This document shows positions 25,762 through 34,306 of a stretch of DNA of 64,000 nucleotides, piece after piece. The stretch's first letter is position 1; each line of letters opens with the position of its first letter. The position numbers and the translations under genes are program-made. Source of the stretch: Paracoccus sanguinis (GTDB taxonomy: Bacteria > Pseudomonadota > Alphaproteobacteria > Rhodobacterales > Rhodobacteraceae); assembly GCF_900106665.1 (NCBI RefSeq), contig NZ_FNNA01000001.1, forward strand, positions 1,290,227 to 1,354,226, read 5' to 3'. The notes under the pieces were generated by a model, which saw only the letters and a program-made list of their open reading frames with translations, was not told the origin of the DNA and searched no databases.

Positions 25762-27279
25762 ATGGCCCAGTTCACCCCCCACGGCAAGCACCTGATCGGC
25801 GGCGAATGGGTCGCGGGCGAGACGACGTTTGCCTCGTCCCCCGCGCACGGGCCGGCGCATGACTATGCCGTGGGCAGCCCCGAGCTGGTCGCCCGCGCCT
25901 GCGAGGCCGCCGCCGCCGCCTTCGACGCCTATGCCGCCACCTCGCGCGAGGCGCGCGCGGCCTTCCTCGAGGCGATCGCCGACGAGATCGAGGCCCGCGC
26001 CGACGCCGTCACCGAGATCGGCACCCAGGAATCCGGCCTGCCCGAGGCGCGCCTGAACGGCGAGCGCGGGCGGACCACCGGGCAGCTGCAGCTGTTCGCC
26101 GAGCATATCCGCAAGGGCGACTACCTCGACCGCCGCACCGACAAGGCGCTGCCCGACCGCCAGCCCGCCCCGCGCCCCGAACTGCGGATGATGCAGATCC
26201 CCGTCGGCCCGGTCGCGGTGTTCGGCGCCTCGAACTTCCCGCTCGCCTTCTCGACCGCCGGCGGCGACACCGCGGCGGCGCTTGCCGCCGGTTGCCCGGT
26301 GGTGGTCAAGGGCCACTCGGCCCACCCCGGCACGGGCGAGATCATCGCCGAGGCGGTCAAGGCGGCCATCGAGTCGACCGGGATGCCCAAGGGCGTCTTT
26401 GCCCTGATCCAGGGCGGCGACCGGAAGGTGGGCGAGGCGCTGGTGACCGATCCGCGGATCAAGGCGGTGGGCTTCACCGGCAGCCTCGCCGGCGGCCGGG
26501 CGCTCTTCGACCTCTGCGCCGCGCGGCCCGAACCCATCCCGTTCTTCGGCGAGCTGGGGTCGGTGAACCCGATGTTCGTCCTGCCCGCCGCCGCCGCCGC
26601 GCGCGCGGACGAGATCGGCACCGGCTGGGCCGGGTCGCTGACCATGGGCGCGGGCCAGTTCTGCACCAACCCCGGCATCGCCGTGGTGACCGACGGCCCC
26701 GACGCCGACCGGCTGGTCGCCGCGGCCAAGGCGGCGCTCGAGAAGGTCGGCCCGCAGACGATGCTGACCGACGGCATCGCAAAGGCCTACCGCGAGGGCG
26801 CCGACCGGATGAACCGCTCGAACGCCGTGCAGCCCGTGCTGACCACCGAAAGCGCGGCGCGCAACGCCTCGCCCAACCTCTACGAGACCACGACCGACGC
26901 CTTCCTGTCCGAGCACCAGCTGGGGGAAGAGGTGTTCGGCCCGCTCGGCCTCGTGATCCGGGTCAAGTCCGCCGACGAGATGGAGCGGCTGGCGCGCGGC
27001 TTCGAGGGCCAGCTCACCGCGACGCTGCACACCGACGCGGGCGACGCCGAGCTTGCCCGCCGGCTGCTGCCGATCCTCGCGCAGAAGGCCGGGCGGGTGC
27101 TGGCCAACGGCTTCCCCACCGGGGTCGAGGTCGCCGATGCGATGGTCCACGGCGGTCCCTACCCGGCCTCGACCAACTTCGGCGCGACCTCGGTCGGCAC
27201 GCTGTCGATCCGCCGCTTCCTGCGGCCGGTCAGCTTCCAGAACCTGCCCGACTATCTGATCGAGGGCGATTTGGCCTGA
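25762..27279 (+). CDS. NADP-dependent aldehyde dehydrogenase, alpha-ketoglutaric semialdehyde dehydrogenase type
   Basis: A 505-residue ALDH of the KGSADH subgroup. Signatures: PVGPVAVFGASNFPLAFSTA, FTGSLAGGRALFDLCAARP, the general-base region FFGELGSVNPMFVLP, and the nucleophile in TMGAGQFCTNPGI. The C-terminus HGGPYPASTNFGATSVGT is characteristic of the 2,5-dioxopentanoate dehydrogenases. These oxidise alpha-ketoglutaric semialdehyde to 2-oxoglutarate, ending the catabolism of pentoses, hydroxyproline or glucarate. No sugar or hydroxyproline genes lie next to it here, so the pathway is open. It appears monocistronic, with a near-palindromic operator candidate upstream and a strong hairpin after its stop. 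Confidence 0.85.
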   Translation: MAQFTPHGKHLIGGEWVAGETTFASSPAHGPAHDYAVGSPELVARACEAAAAAFDAYAATSREARAAFLEAIADEIEARADAVTEIGTQESGLPEARLNGERGRTTGQLQLFAEHIRKGDYLDRRTDKALPDRQPAPRPELRMMQIPVGPVAVFGASNFPLAFSTAGGDTAAALAAGCPVVVKGHSAHPGTGEIIAEAVKAAIESTGMPKGVFALIQGGDRKVGEALVTDPRIKAVGFTGSLAGGRALFDLCAARPEPIPFFGELGSVNPMFVLPAAAAARADEIGTGWAGSLTMGAGQFCTNPGIAVVTDGPDADRLVAAAKAALEKVGPQTMLTDGIAKAYREGADRMNRSNAVQPVLTTESAARNASPNLYETTTDAFLSEHQLGEEVFGPLGLVIRVKSADEMERLARGFEGQLTATLHTDAGDAELARRLLPILAQKAGRVLANGFPTGVEVADAMVHGGPYPASTNFGATSVGTLSIRRFLRPVSFQNLPDYLIEGDLA

Positions 27280-27289
27280 TCCCTGGCGC

Positions 27290-27312
27290 GGCGCGGGGCC
27301 GGTCCCCGCGCC
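27290..27312. terminator. Bidirectional terminator hairpin
   Basis: GGCGCGGGG and CCCCGCGCC pair perfectly (9 bp) around a 5-base loop in the 39-base gap between two convergent genes (aldehyde dehydrogenase and the Lrp-domain protein). There is no T-run, as is common in GC-rich genomes. Confidence 0.6.
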
Positions 27313-27318
27313 CGCAGC

Positions 27319-27555
27319 TCAGTAGGCCTTGAAGGTCATCGTCGTGAGGGTGCGGTTGATCCCCTCGATGTCGAACAGCCGCTCGGCGAGGAAGCGGCCC
27401 ACGTCCTCTTCTTCGGGGATGTAGATCTTGGCGATCAGGTCGTAGTCGCCCGAGGTCGAGTAGAGCTCGCTCACCACCTCGCGGTCGTAGATGGCGTCGG
27501 CGACCTCGTAGGTCTTGCCGGGGGCGCAGCGGAACTGGACGAAGACGGGGCGCAT
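27319..27555 (-). CDS. Stand-alone Lrp/AsnC ligand-binding (RAM) domain protein
   Basis: A 78-residue protein matching only the C-terminal RAM domain of Lrp/AsnC regulators: VFVQFRCAPGKTYEVADAI, then SGDYDLIAKIYIPEEEDVG and INRTLTTMTFKAY. The helix-turn-helix domain is absent, and nothing upstream encodes one, so it is a genuine single-domain form, not a truncation. Such proteins bind amino acids and form oligomers, and may modulate full-length Lrp proteins. No direct function can be given. It is read toward the aldehyde dehydrogenase gene. Confidence 0.85.
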   Translation of the reverse strand: MRPVFVQFRCAPGKTYEVADAIYDREVVSELYSTSGDYDLIAKIYIPEEEDVGRFLAERLFDIEGINRTLTTMTFKAY

Positions 27556-27628
27556 GGGGACCTCGGGGTGTGGCGGATGGCGGCAGCCTAGCGCCCGGGG
27601 GCGCGCGCGGCCAGACCCGAGGCGCCGG

Positions 27629-28978
27629 TCAGGCCGGCAGCGCCGCCCACGAACGGCGCCAGAACCGCGCCATCAGCAGCCCGGCGGCGCAGGTCAGGCC
27701 GATCAGCAGCCCCATCCACAGCCCCGCCGGGCCGAAGCCCAGCGGAAACGCCAGCGCCCAGCCGGACGGCAGGCCGATCAGCCAGTAGCTGACCACGGCG
27801 AGCCACATCGGCACCCGCGTGTCGTGCACCCCGCGCAGCAGGCCCAGCGCGATGGCCTGCATCGCGTCGACGAGCTGGAAGAGCCCCGCATAGACCATCA
27901 GCCCCGCCGCCAGCGCCACGATGGCCGGAGCCTGCGGGTCGGCGGGGTTGAGGTAGAACTCGGTCAGCGTCCGCGGGATGGTGAGGAACGCCAGCATCGG
28001 GATCAGCGCGAACCCCGCCGACATGGCGATGGCGGCGAGCGCGGCGAGCCGCAGCCCGGCGGGGTCGGCCGCGCCATGCGCCGTCCCGACCCGGATCGTC
28101 GCCGCGTTCGAGATGCCGAGATGGACCATGAAGGTCAGCGAGGCGATCTGCAGCGCGATCCCGTGCGCAGCCAGCGGCGCGGCCCCGAACCAGCCCATCA
28201 TGACGTTGGTGCCGGTGAACATCCCGGTTTCCGCCACCAGCGTCAGCCCGATCGGCAGGCCGAGCCCGAACAGCGCCCGCGCCGCCGCCGGGTCGGGCCG
28301 CCAGAACCGCTGGAACAGGTGGAACACCCGCGCCTCGGGCAGTCGCGCCGACAGCCACGCCAGCGCGGCGAGTTGCAGCCAGGTGACGGCGAGGCTTGCC
28401 AGCGCGGCGCCGGTCACGCCCAGCTCGGGCGCCCCGAGGTGGCCGAAGATCAGCACCCAGTTCAGCCCGGCGTTCACCGGCAGCCCTGCCAACGTGACCC
28501 ACAGCACCATGTTGGCCCGCCCCAGCGCGGCAAGGAAGCTGTTGAGCGCCATCCCCCCCAGCGTGGCGGGCATCGCCCAGGCCATGACCCGGGTCCAGTC
28601 CTGCGCCAGCGCGGCGATCTGCGGCTCTTGCCCGAGCGCCACGAGGATCGGCCCCGACCAGATCAGCAGCGGCGCGACGAGGGCGGCGTGGGCGGCCGAG
28701 AGCCACAGCGCCATGCGGGTGGCGCGGCGCACCTGCACCTCGTCGCCCTGGGCGCGGGCGGTGGCGATGACGCCGAGGACGCCGATCGCGTAGCCCGAGC
28801 CGAGCATCAGCAGGATGAAGAACCCCGAGGTGGCCAGCACCAGCGCCGCCAGCGGCTCGACCCCGTAGCGGCCGACCATCACGGTGTCGATCACGCCCAG
28901 GAGGTTGCGCGCGACATGGGCGCCGACCAGGGGCAGGCCCAGCCAGAAGGTCGCGGCGAGATGGGGGCGCAGGCTCAT
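27629..28978 (-). CDS. MATE-family multidrug/toxin efflux transporter (NorM-like)
   Basis: A 449-residue inner-membrane protein with about 12 predicted helices in two related halves. Typical MATE stretches: LAATFWLGLPLVGAHVARNL with DTVMVGRYG, and GLPIGLTLVAETGMFTGTN at the start of the second half. These proteins export cationic drugs, or other compounds, using sodium or proton gradients. The ATG at 28978 starts MSLRPHLA directly before the first helix. It stands alone, divergent from the large glycan-enzyme gene. Confidence 0.9.
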   Translation of the reverse strand: MSLRPHLAATFWLGLPLVGAHVARNLLGVIDTVMVGRYGVEPLAALVLATSGFFILLMLGSGYAIGVLGVIATARAQGDEVQVRRATRMALWLSAAHAALVAPLLIWSGPILVALGQEPQIAALAQDWTRVMAWAMPATLGGMALNSFLAALGRANMVLWVTLAGLPVNAGLNWVLIFGHLGAPELGVTGAALASLAVTWLQLAALAWLSARLPEARVFHLFQRFWRPDPAAARALFGLGLPIGLTLVAETGMFTGTNVMMGWFGAAPLAAHGIALQIASLTFMVHLGISNAATIRVGTAHGAADPAGLRLAALAAIAMSAGFALIPMLAFLTIPRTLTEFYLNPADPQAPAIVALAAGLMVYAGLFQLVDAMQAIALGLLRGVHDTRVPMWLAVVSYWLIGLPSGWALAFPLGFGPAGLWMGLLIGLTCAAGLLMARFWRRSWAALPA

Positions 28979-29228
28979 GCCTGCGGGCGTAGCGGGATTC
29001 CGCCGCGGCGGGAAGCGGCCGGCGCAGGAGGCTGCACCGTTCGTGTGATGTTCATGCACGGTTCATGCGAACGCCGTGCTGACGTCGGGGGGGCCACAGG
29101 CGAGGTGCGGGTCGGGGCCGCGGCGGCTCGACCCCGCAGCAGGGGTGACGTCCGGGCCCGATCCGGGTGCGCCCCTACCGGGTGGCGTCGCCCTTGCATC
29201 TCGACTACATCCTGCGTCGGAAAAGACC
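28979..29228. promoter_or_regulatory. Divergent gap ahead of the glycan-enzyme gene, with repeats
   Basis: A 250-base region between MATE and the sulfotransferase/GT gene. It holds two GTTCATGC direct repeats (29050-29057 and 29061-29068) spaced 11 bases start to start, enclosed by an inverted CGTTCG/CGAACG pair (29039-29044, 29068-29073). Such layouts are typical of regulator binding sites. No promoter hexamers are convincing. A weak GGAAAAGA precedes the ATG at 29229. Confidence 0.5.
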
Positions 29229-32200
29229 ATGGTTTCAGGTTCAATGTCGAAAGCGTCCGTCACGACCAGTTCGCCGAACCCCGCGGATCGTCGCATTGCA
29301 CTCTGCCTCGGCCCGCACCGGTCGGGAACCTCGCTGATCGCGGCGGCCATCCGGGCGGTGGGCGCCGACCTGGCGCTTTCGACGCACGAGGCGAGCGAGG
29401 AGAACGCCCGGGGCTTCTTCGAGCACCCCGAGGTGGTCGCGCTGGACGACGACCTGCTGCGCGCGGCGGGCAGCGCCTGGGACGACGTGACCTTCGACAG
29501 CGGCGACCTGACCCGCATCCCGCCCGACACCGAAGCGCAGCTGTCCGACGCGGCGGCGCGGATCGTGACGGGACAGTTCCGGCCCGCGCCGCTCGCGGCG
29601 GTCAAGGACCCGCGGATGTGCCGCCTGCTGCCGTTCTGGTTTCCGGTGCTGGCCGCGGCGGGTTATGAGGACGACGCGGTCCGCTGCATGATCGTGACCC
29701 GCGATCCGGTCGAAGCCGCGATCTCGCAGCGCACGCGTGCCGCCCGGAACGGCGACTTCTACGACTTCGGCCGTGACCTCATCGAGGGCGCACTGCTCTG
29801 GTCCAGCCATATGCGGCAGGCGCTGCGCGACTGCGGGCCGCGCGACGTGCTGGTCGTCGCCTACCGCGATTTCCTCGACCGGCCGACCGAGCTGATGGGC
29901 CGGATCGCCGCGTTTCTCGGCGTGGTGCCGGACGACGCCGCCGTCGCCGACTTCGTGTCCGGGTTCGTCAGCAAGGCGCTGTGGCGCAGTCACCCGGACG
30001 CGCGCGAGCTGGCCAACATCGAGGCGCGTCTGCCCGGGCTGATCGCGGCCGAGGCGAGGCTCGCCGCGCTCTCGGGGCAGGTCGTCCCGGCCGCCACGCT
30101 GGCGCCCATCCGTGCGGCGCTGGACGACATCGCGGACGACGTCCAGACGCGCGGGGTCGTCAGCCGCGCCTATGGCCGCCTCTCGGACCGCCGCCGGACC
30201 GAGCGGGCGGCGGCGCTGCGGGACCGGCACGCGCTGGACGTCGCCATCGCCGCGCGGGACGCCTTTGCCCGTGAGCGCGACGAGCTGGCGCAGGTGTCTG
30301 GCCAGCAGGTCGAGGCGCTGCGGGACCGGGTGACCGCGCTCGACGCCGCCGTCGCCGACCGCGAGCGCGAGATCGCGCGGCTGCGCGACGAACAGGCGAC
30401 CGCGATTCGCCAGATCGGCGAGGGGATCCGGTCCCTCGACCATCAGCTCGCCGAACTGCGCGACGAGCGGAAGGCGCTGGGTCAGGAGTTGCGCAGCGCG
30501 CGGGATGAGCGCGATGCGCTGGGCCGGCAGATCGACGACCTGTCCGCCGAGCTAGCCGACAGCCGCGCCGAACTGGCCCGGCAGGACGACGCACGGACGG
30601 CGCTCTTGCAGGACCTGCGCGGCGCGCGGGACGAGCGCGATGCCCTCGGGCGGCAGCTCGCCGAGGCGAACGAGATCGCGTCCTACCTCGGCACGCTCAG
30701 CAACGCGATGCAGGCGTCGCATTCCTGGCGGATCACCGCGCCGCTGCGGGCCGCCGGCACGGTGCTGCGCTCGACCACCCAACTGCCCAGGACCGGGCTG
30801 CGCGGGCTGAACCGGACCAGCCAGGTCGTCCACCAGCGGCTCAAGCGGTCCCACCCCAAGACGGCCGAGCTGCTGCGCCGCGGTCTTCAACCGTTGATGA
30901 CCCGCGCCAACATGCGGGTGCTGGGCCAGGCGACGGTTCCGGCCCCGCCCGCCCCGCCGACGGGCGACCCGGCCTCGGTCTATCAGCGGCCGGCGGATCT
31001 TGCCCCCTACCGCCCGCTCGTCACGGTCATCGTGCCGAACTACAACCACGCGCCCTATCTCGCCCAGCGGCTCGAGAGCATCTTCGCGCAGACCTATGAC
31101 CACTTCGAGGTGCTGCTGCTCGACGACTGCTCGACCGACGAGAGCCGCGCGATCCTGACCGACTTCGCCGCCCGCCACCCCGACAAGGCGCGCACCGTCT
31201 TCAACGAGACGAACTCGGGCGGGGTGTTCCGCCAGTGGGAGCGCGGTCTGGCCGAGGCGCGGGGCGATCTCGTCTGGATCGCCGAAAGCGACGACTGGGC
31301 CAGCCCGAATTTCCTCGAGACCTTGGTGCCGTTCTTCCGGAACGAGGCGATCCAGCTCGCCTATGCCCGCACGATCTTCATGGACGCCGCGGGCGAGAAA
31401 CAGATCTGGTCGATGGAGGAATACCTCAACGATCACGGCCCCGAACGCTGGGGCCGGCCGTGGGTCGAGACGGCCCCGAACATCGTCCGGGACGTGTTCT
31501 CGATGGTCAACATCGTGCCGAATGTCAGCTCGGCGATGTTCCGCAGGTTCGACCGGATGGACGTGCTCGAGATCGACGCGTGGCGCACCATGCGCACCTG
31601 CGGCGACTGGATGTTCTACCTCAACGCCATCCGCGGCGGGCTGATGGCCTATTCGCCGGACGCGCAGAACTATTACCGCATCCACGACAAGAACACCTCG
31701 GTCACCTCGCACAAGGCGGACCAGTTCTACCGCGAGCACGAAGAGGTCGCGAAATGCGCCCGGCGGCACTACAGCGTGCCGACCGACAACCTGCTTCGGA
31801 TGGACGCCAACCTGCGCCATCACTGGAAGCTGACGCGCGGCGACTACAGCGACGCGGCGTTCGCGGCCTGCTTCGACCTCGGGCGGATCAAGGCCGCGCC
31901 GGTGCGGGCGCCCAACCTGCTGATGGTCAGCTATGCGTTCTGCTCGGGCGGGGGCGAGGCGTTCCCGATCCAGCTCGCCAACGAGATGAAATCCGTGGGC
32001 TATCAGGTGACGTTCCTCGACTGCGCGCAGGAAGAGCGGGTCGAGGGGGTCAGGGCGCGGCTGGCGAACGACATCCCCGTGGTCAGCAACCTGCCGGACC
32101 TGCGCCGGATCACCGCGGATTTCGACATCGACGTGATCCACACCCACCACGGCTGGGCCGACAACACGGTGCTGGACCTGATGCCCGAGGGCGAGGGGGC

Positions 32201-33071
32201 GAGCACGGTCATCACGCTGCACGGCTTCTACGAGACGATGCCGGACGACCAGCTCGGCGTCCTGCTGCCGCGGTTGATGCGGCGGACCGCGGCGATGGTC
32301 TATATCGCCGACAAGAACCTTGTCCCGATGCAGCGCGACGGCGCGCTGCCCGCGGGGATGTTCCACCGCATCGACAATGCCGTGAGCCCGAACCTCTCCG
32401 CCCCGGTCGACCGCGCCGCGCTGGGGATCGCCGCGGATGCGTTCGTGATGGTCGTCGTGTCCCGCGCGCTGCCCGAGAAGGGATGGGCCGAGGCCATCGA
32501 GAGCACCATCCGGGCGCGCGAGATCTCGGGCCGCGACATCCACCTGATCCTCGTCGGCGACGGCGAGGGCAAGGCGGAGGCCGAGGCCGCGGGCGTGCCC
32601 GGGTTCATTCACCTCGAGGGGTTCCGGCCCAACACCCAGGACTATTTCGCCGCCGCCGACCTCGGCGTGCTGCCATCGCGCTTCAAGGGCGAAAGCTTCC
32701 CGCTGGTCGTCATCGAAAGCCTGATCGCCGGCACGCCGGTCCTGGCCAGCAACGTGGGCGAGATCGCCTCGATGCTGGCGACCGAGGAGGGGCCGGCGGG
32801 CGTCCTCTTCGACCTGAACGAGGACTGGAGCATCGACACCGAGGCGCTGGCGCGCATCATCGCCCGGCTTGCGACCGACCCGGCCGAGGTGTCGGTGCTG
32901 CGCGACCGGGTGCCGCTGGCCGCCCGGCGCTTCGATCCCCGGCTGATGGCCGGGAAATACGATGCGGTCTATCGCCAGGCCGCGGGCCTGCCGGCCCCGC
33001 CGGCCCCGCTGGCACCGCCGGCCCAGTATCACCGTCCCCCGTCGGCCCGGCCCGCCGGGGCCGACCATTGA
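29229..33071 (+). CDS. Multidomain sulfotransferase - coiled coil - GT2 - GT4 glycan enzyme
   Basis: A 1280-residue protein with four parts. Residues about 20-270: sulfotransferase-like fold with the PAPS-phosphate loop LGPHRSGTSLIAAAI and the later VTRDPVEAAISQ typical of these enzymes. About 320-490: a charged coiled coil with repeats such as RDERDALGRQ. About 595-850: a GT-A family 2 glycosyltransferase (VIVPNYNHAPYLAQRLESIF, VLLLDDCSTDES, IAESDDW). About 890-1250: a GT-B family 4 glycosyltransferase (VVVSRALPEKGWAEAI, LVGDGEGK, then GESFPLVVIESLIAGTPVLASN with the E-x7-E-like donor site). A Pro/Ala-rich tail closes it. No signal peptide is seen, so it should be cytoplasmic or membrane-associated, making a sulfated or complex surface polysaccharide. 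ATG 29229 is preferred over 29244, without certainty. Confidence 0.88.
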   Translation: MVSGSMSKASVTTSSPNPADRRIALCLGPHRSGTSLIAAAIRAVGADLALSTHEASEENARGFFEHPEVVALDDDLLRAAGSAWDDVTFDSGDLTRIPPDTEAQLSDAAARIVTGQFRPAPLAAVKDPRMCRLLPFWFPVLAAAGYEDDAVRCMIVTRDPVEAAISQRTRAARNGDFYDFGRDLIEGALLWSSHMRQALRDCGPRDVLVVAYRDFLDRPTELMGRIAAFLGVVPDDAAVADFVSGFVSKALWRSHPDARELANIEARLPGLIAAEARLAALSGQVVPAATLAPIRAALDDIADDVQTRGVVSRAYGRLSDRRRTERAAALRDRHALDVAIAARDAFARERDELAQVSGQQVEALRDRVTALDAAVADREREIARLRDEQATAIRQIGEGIRSLDHQLAELRDERKALGQELRSARDERDALGRQIDDLSAELADSRAELARQDDARTALLQDLRGARDERDALGRQLAEANEIASYLGTLSNAMQASHSWRITAPLRAAGTVLRSTTQLPRTGLRGLNRTSQVVHQRLKRSHPKTAELLRRGLQPLMTRANMRVLGQATVPAPPAPPTGDPASVYQRPADLAPYRPLVTVIVPNYNHAPYLAQRLESIFAQTYDHFEVLLLDDCSTDESRAILTDFAARHPDKARTVFNETNSGGVFRQWERGLAEARGDLVWIAESDDWASPNFLETLVPFFRNEAIQLAYARTIFMDAAGEKQIWSMEEYLNDHGPERWGRPWVETAPNIVRDVFSMVNIVPNVSSAMFRRFDRMDVLEIDAWRTMRTCGDWMFYLNAIRGGLMAYSPDAQNYYRIHDKNTSVTSHKADQFYREHEEVAKCARRHYSVPTDNLLRMDANLRHHWKLTRGDYSDAAFAACFDLGRIKAAPVRAPNLLMVSYAFCSGGGEAFPIQLANEMKSVGYQVTFLDCAQEERVEGVRARLANDIPVVSNLPDLRRITADFDIDVIHTHHGWADNTVLDLMPEGEGASTVITLHGFYETMPDDQLGVLLPRLMRRTAAMVYIADKNLVPMQRDGALPAGMFHRIDNAVSPNLSAPVDRAALGIAADAFVMVVVSRALPEKGWAEAIESTIRAREISGRDIHLILVGDGEGKAEAEAAGVPGFIHLEGFRPNTQDYFAAADLGVLPSRFKGESFPLVVIESLIAGTPVLASNVGEIASMLATEEGPAGVLFDLNEDWSIDTEALARIIARLATDPAEVSVLRDRVPLAARRFDPRLMAGKYDAVYRQAAGLPAPPAPLAPPAQYHRPPSARPAGADH

Positions 33072-33079
33072 ACACGCGC

Positions 33080-33113
33080 GACGCAGCACAGCCCCGCGGG
33101 GCCGCGCTGCGTC
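33080..33113 (+). terminator. Large stem-loop between the GT gene and the pyruvyl transferase-like gene
   Basis: GACGCAGC (33080-33087) pairs with GCTGCGTC (33106-33113), enclosing the self-complementary GCCCCGCGGGGC (33091-33102). It lies in the 58-base gap just upstream of the next gene's ribosome site AAAGGGA. It may be an attenuator, an mRNA-stability element or an intragenic terminator. Confidence 0.5.
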
Positions 33114-33129
33114 ATCGAAAGGGAATGAC

Positions 33130-34248
33130 TTGAACACATACAAAAAGCCGCTGGTTCTGGGGATCAATCAGGACGCGCCGCGCGACGGGATGCCGCTCGA
33201 CACCCGCCTTGACCGGTTCGGGCAGAACACCGGCAACCTGCTCTTCGGCGAGGCGCTGTTCCAGGTCGTGGGCAACAGCCAGCGTGCCTCCTATCACTAC
33301 GGCGTGCGCGAGATCGAGGCGGCCGACGTCGTGGTCGTTGCCGCCGCGAACTGGATCAACCCGCACAGCGATTTCGGCGGCATCGCCCAGCGGCTGAGGT
33401 CGCACGGCAAACCGGTCGTGCTGGTCGGCATCGGGCTGCAGCAGCCGAGCCTCGAGCTGTCCGACCTGAAGGACGGGACGCGCGCGCTGCTGGACCTCGC
33501 GGCCGAGACCTCGGGGGCGATCTCGACGCGCGGCCACCGCACCGCCGAGCTTCTGCGGGGCTGGGGTTACGCGAACGTCATGGCCACGGGCTGTCCGTCG
33601 CTGCTGTTGTCGGACGGCAAGTTCACCTCGCACGTGTTCACGCCCGAGCCGACGCCGGAGAACACCGTGCTGATGGGAACCCGGCACCTGCTGCATCGGA
33701 CCTCGCCCGTGCAGGACGAGATCTACCGCACGGCCTATCAGTCGGGCAGCGATATCGTCATGCAGTCCGAGCTGGCGGACATGTATTTCATCCTCGGCGA
33801 GCCGCGCGACGACGATCTGGGCGCCAAGGCCAACGCCACGCTGTCGGCCAGCTACGGCGAGCCCGACATCGCGGCGATCCGCAAATACCTGGTCGAGCAT
33901 GGCCATGTGTTCTTCCACGCCAGGGACTGGCGCAGCTATCTGCAGCGCAAGGAATACGTGGTCGGGACGCGCGTCCACGGCGTCATCGCCACCATCCTGT
34001 CGGGGCGGCGGGGGATCCTGTTGAACCACGACCCGCGCACCGCCGAACTGGCCGAGATCATGGGCATCCCGAGCGTGAGCCTCGAGGACGTCGGGCCGAT
34101 CAGCTTCGAGCGGATCGCCGAGCTGATCAAGGACGCGGACTTCGACCAGACCCGCCGCCGCTTCGCCGAGTATCACGCCAACTTCGCCCGGTTCTTCGCC
34201 GCCAACGGCCTGCCGATGCGCGCGCCGAACCGGCTGTTCGGAGAATAG
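33130..34248 (+). CDS. Polysaccharide pyruvyl transferase-family protein
   Basis: A 372-residue protein resembling the polysaccharide pyruvyl transferase fold (CsaB/WcaK-like): VVVVAAANWINPHSDFGGI, PVVLVGIGLQQPS, SGAISTRGHRTAELLRGWGY, GCPSLLL and the C-terminal half with VVGTRVHGVIATILSGRRGI, which is the best-conserved part. These enzymes add a pyruvate ketal from PEP to a sugar of a surface polymer. The start is TTG 33130, with AAAGGGA five bases upstream; the ATG at 33125 is in another frame and stops at once. It follows the sulfotransferase/GT gene and probably modifies the same glycan. Family-level confidence is good; the exact acceptor is unknown. Confidence 0.8.
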   Translation: MNTYKKPLVLGINQDAPRDGMPLDTRLDRFGQNTGNLLFGEALFQVVGNSQRASYHYGVREIEAADVVVVAAANWINPHSDFGGIAQRLRSHGKPVVLVGIGLQQPSLELSDLKDGTRALLDLAAETSGAISTRGHRTAELLRGWGYANVMATGCPSLLLSDGKFTSHVFTPEPTPENTVLMGTRHLLHRTSPVQDEIYRTAYQSGSDIVMQSELADMYFILGEPRDDDLGAKANATLSASYGEPDIAAIRKYLVEHGHVFFHARDWRSYLQRKEYVVGTRVHGVIATILSGRRGILLNHDPRTAELAEIMGIPSVSLEDVGPISFERIAELIKDADFDQTRRRFAEYHANFARFFAANGLPMRAPNRLFGE

Positions 34249-34306
34249 GCACCGCCACGACCGGCAGAGCGCGCGGCAGGTCGCGGCCAACGCCCGGCGC
34301 GTCCCC

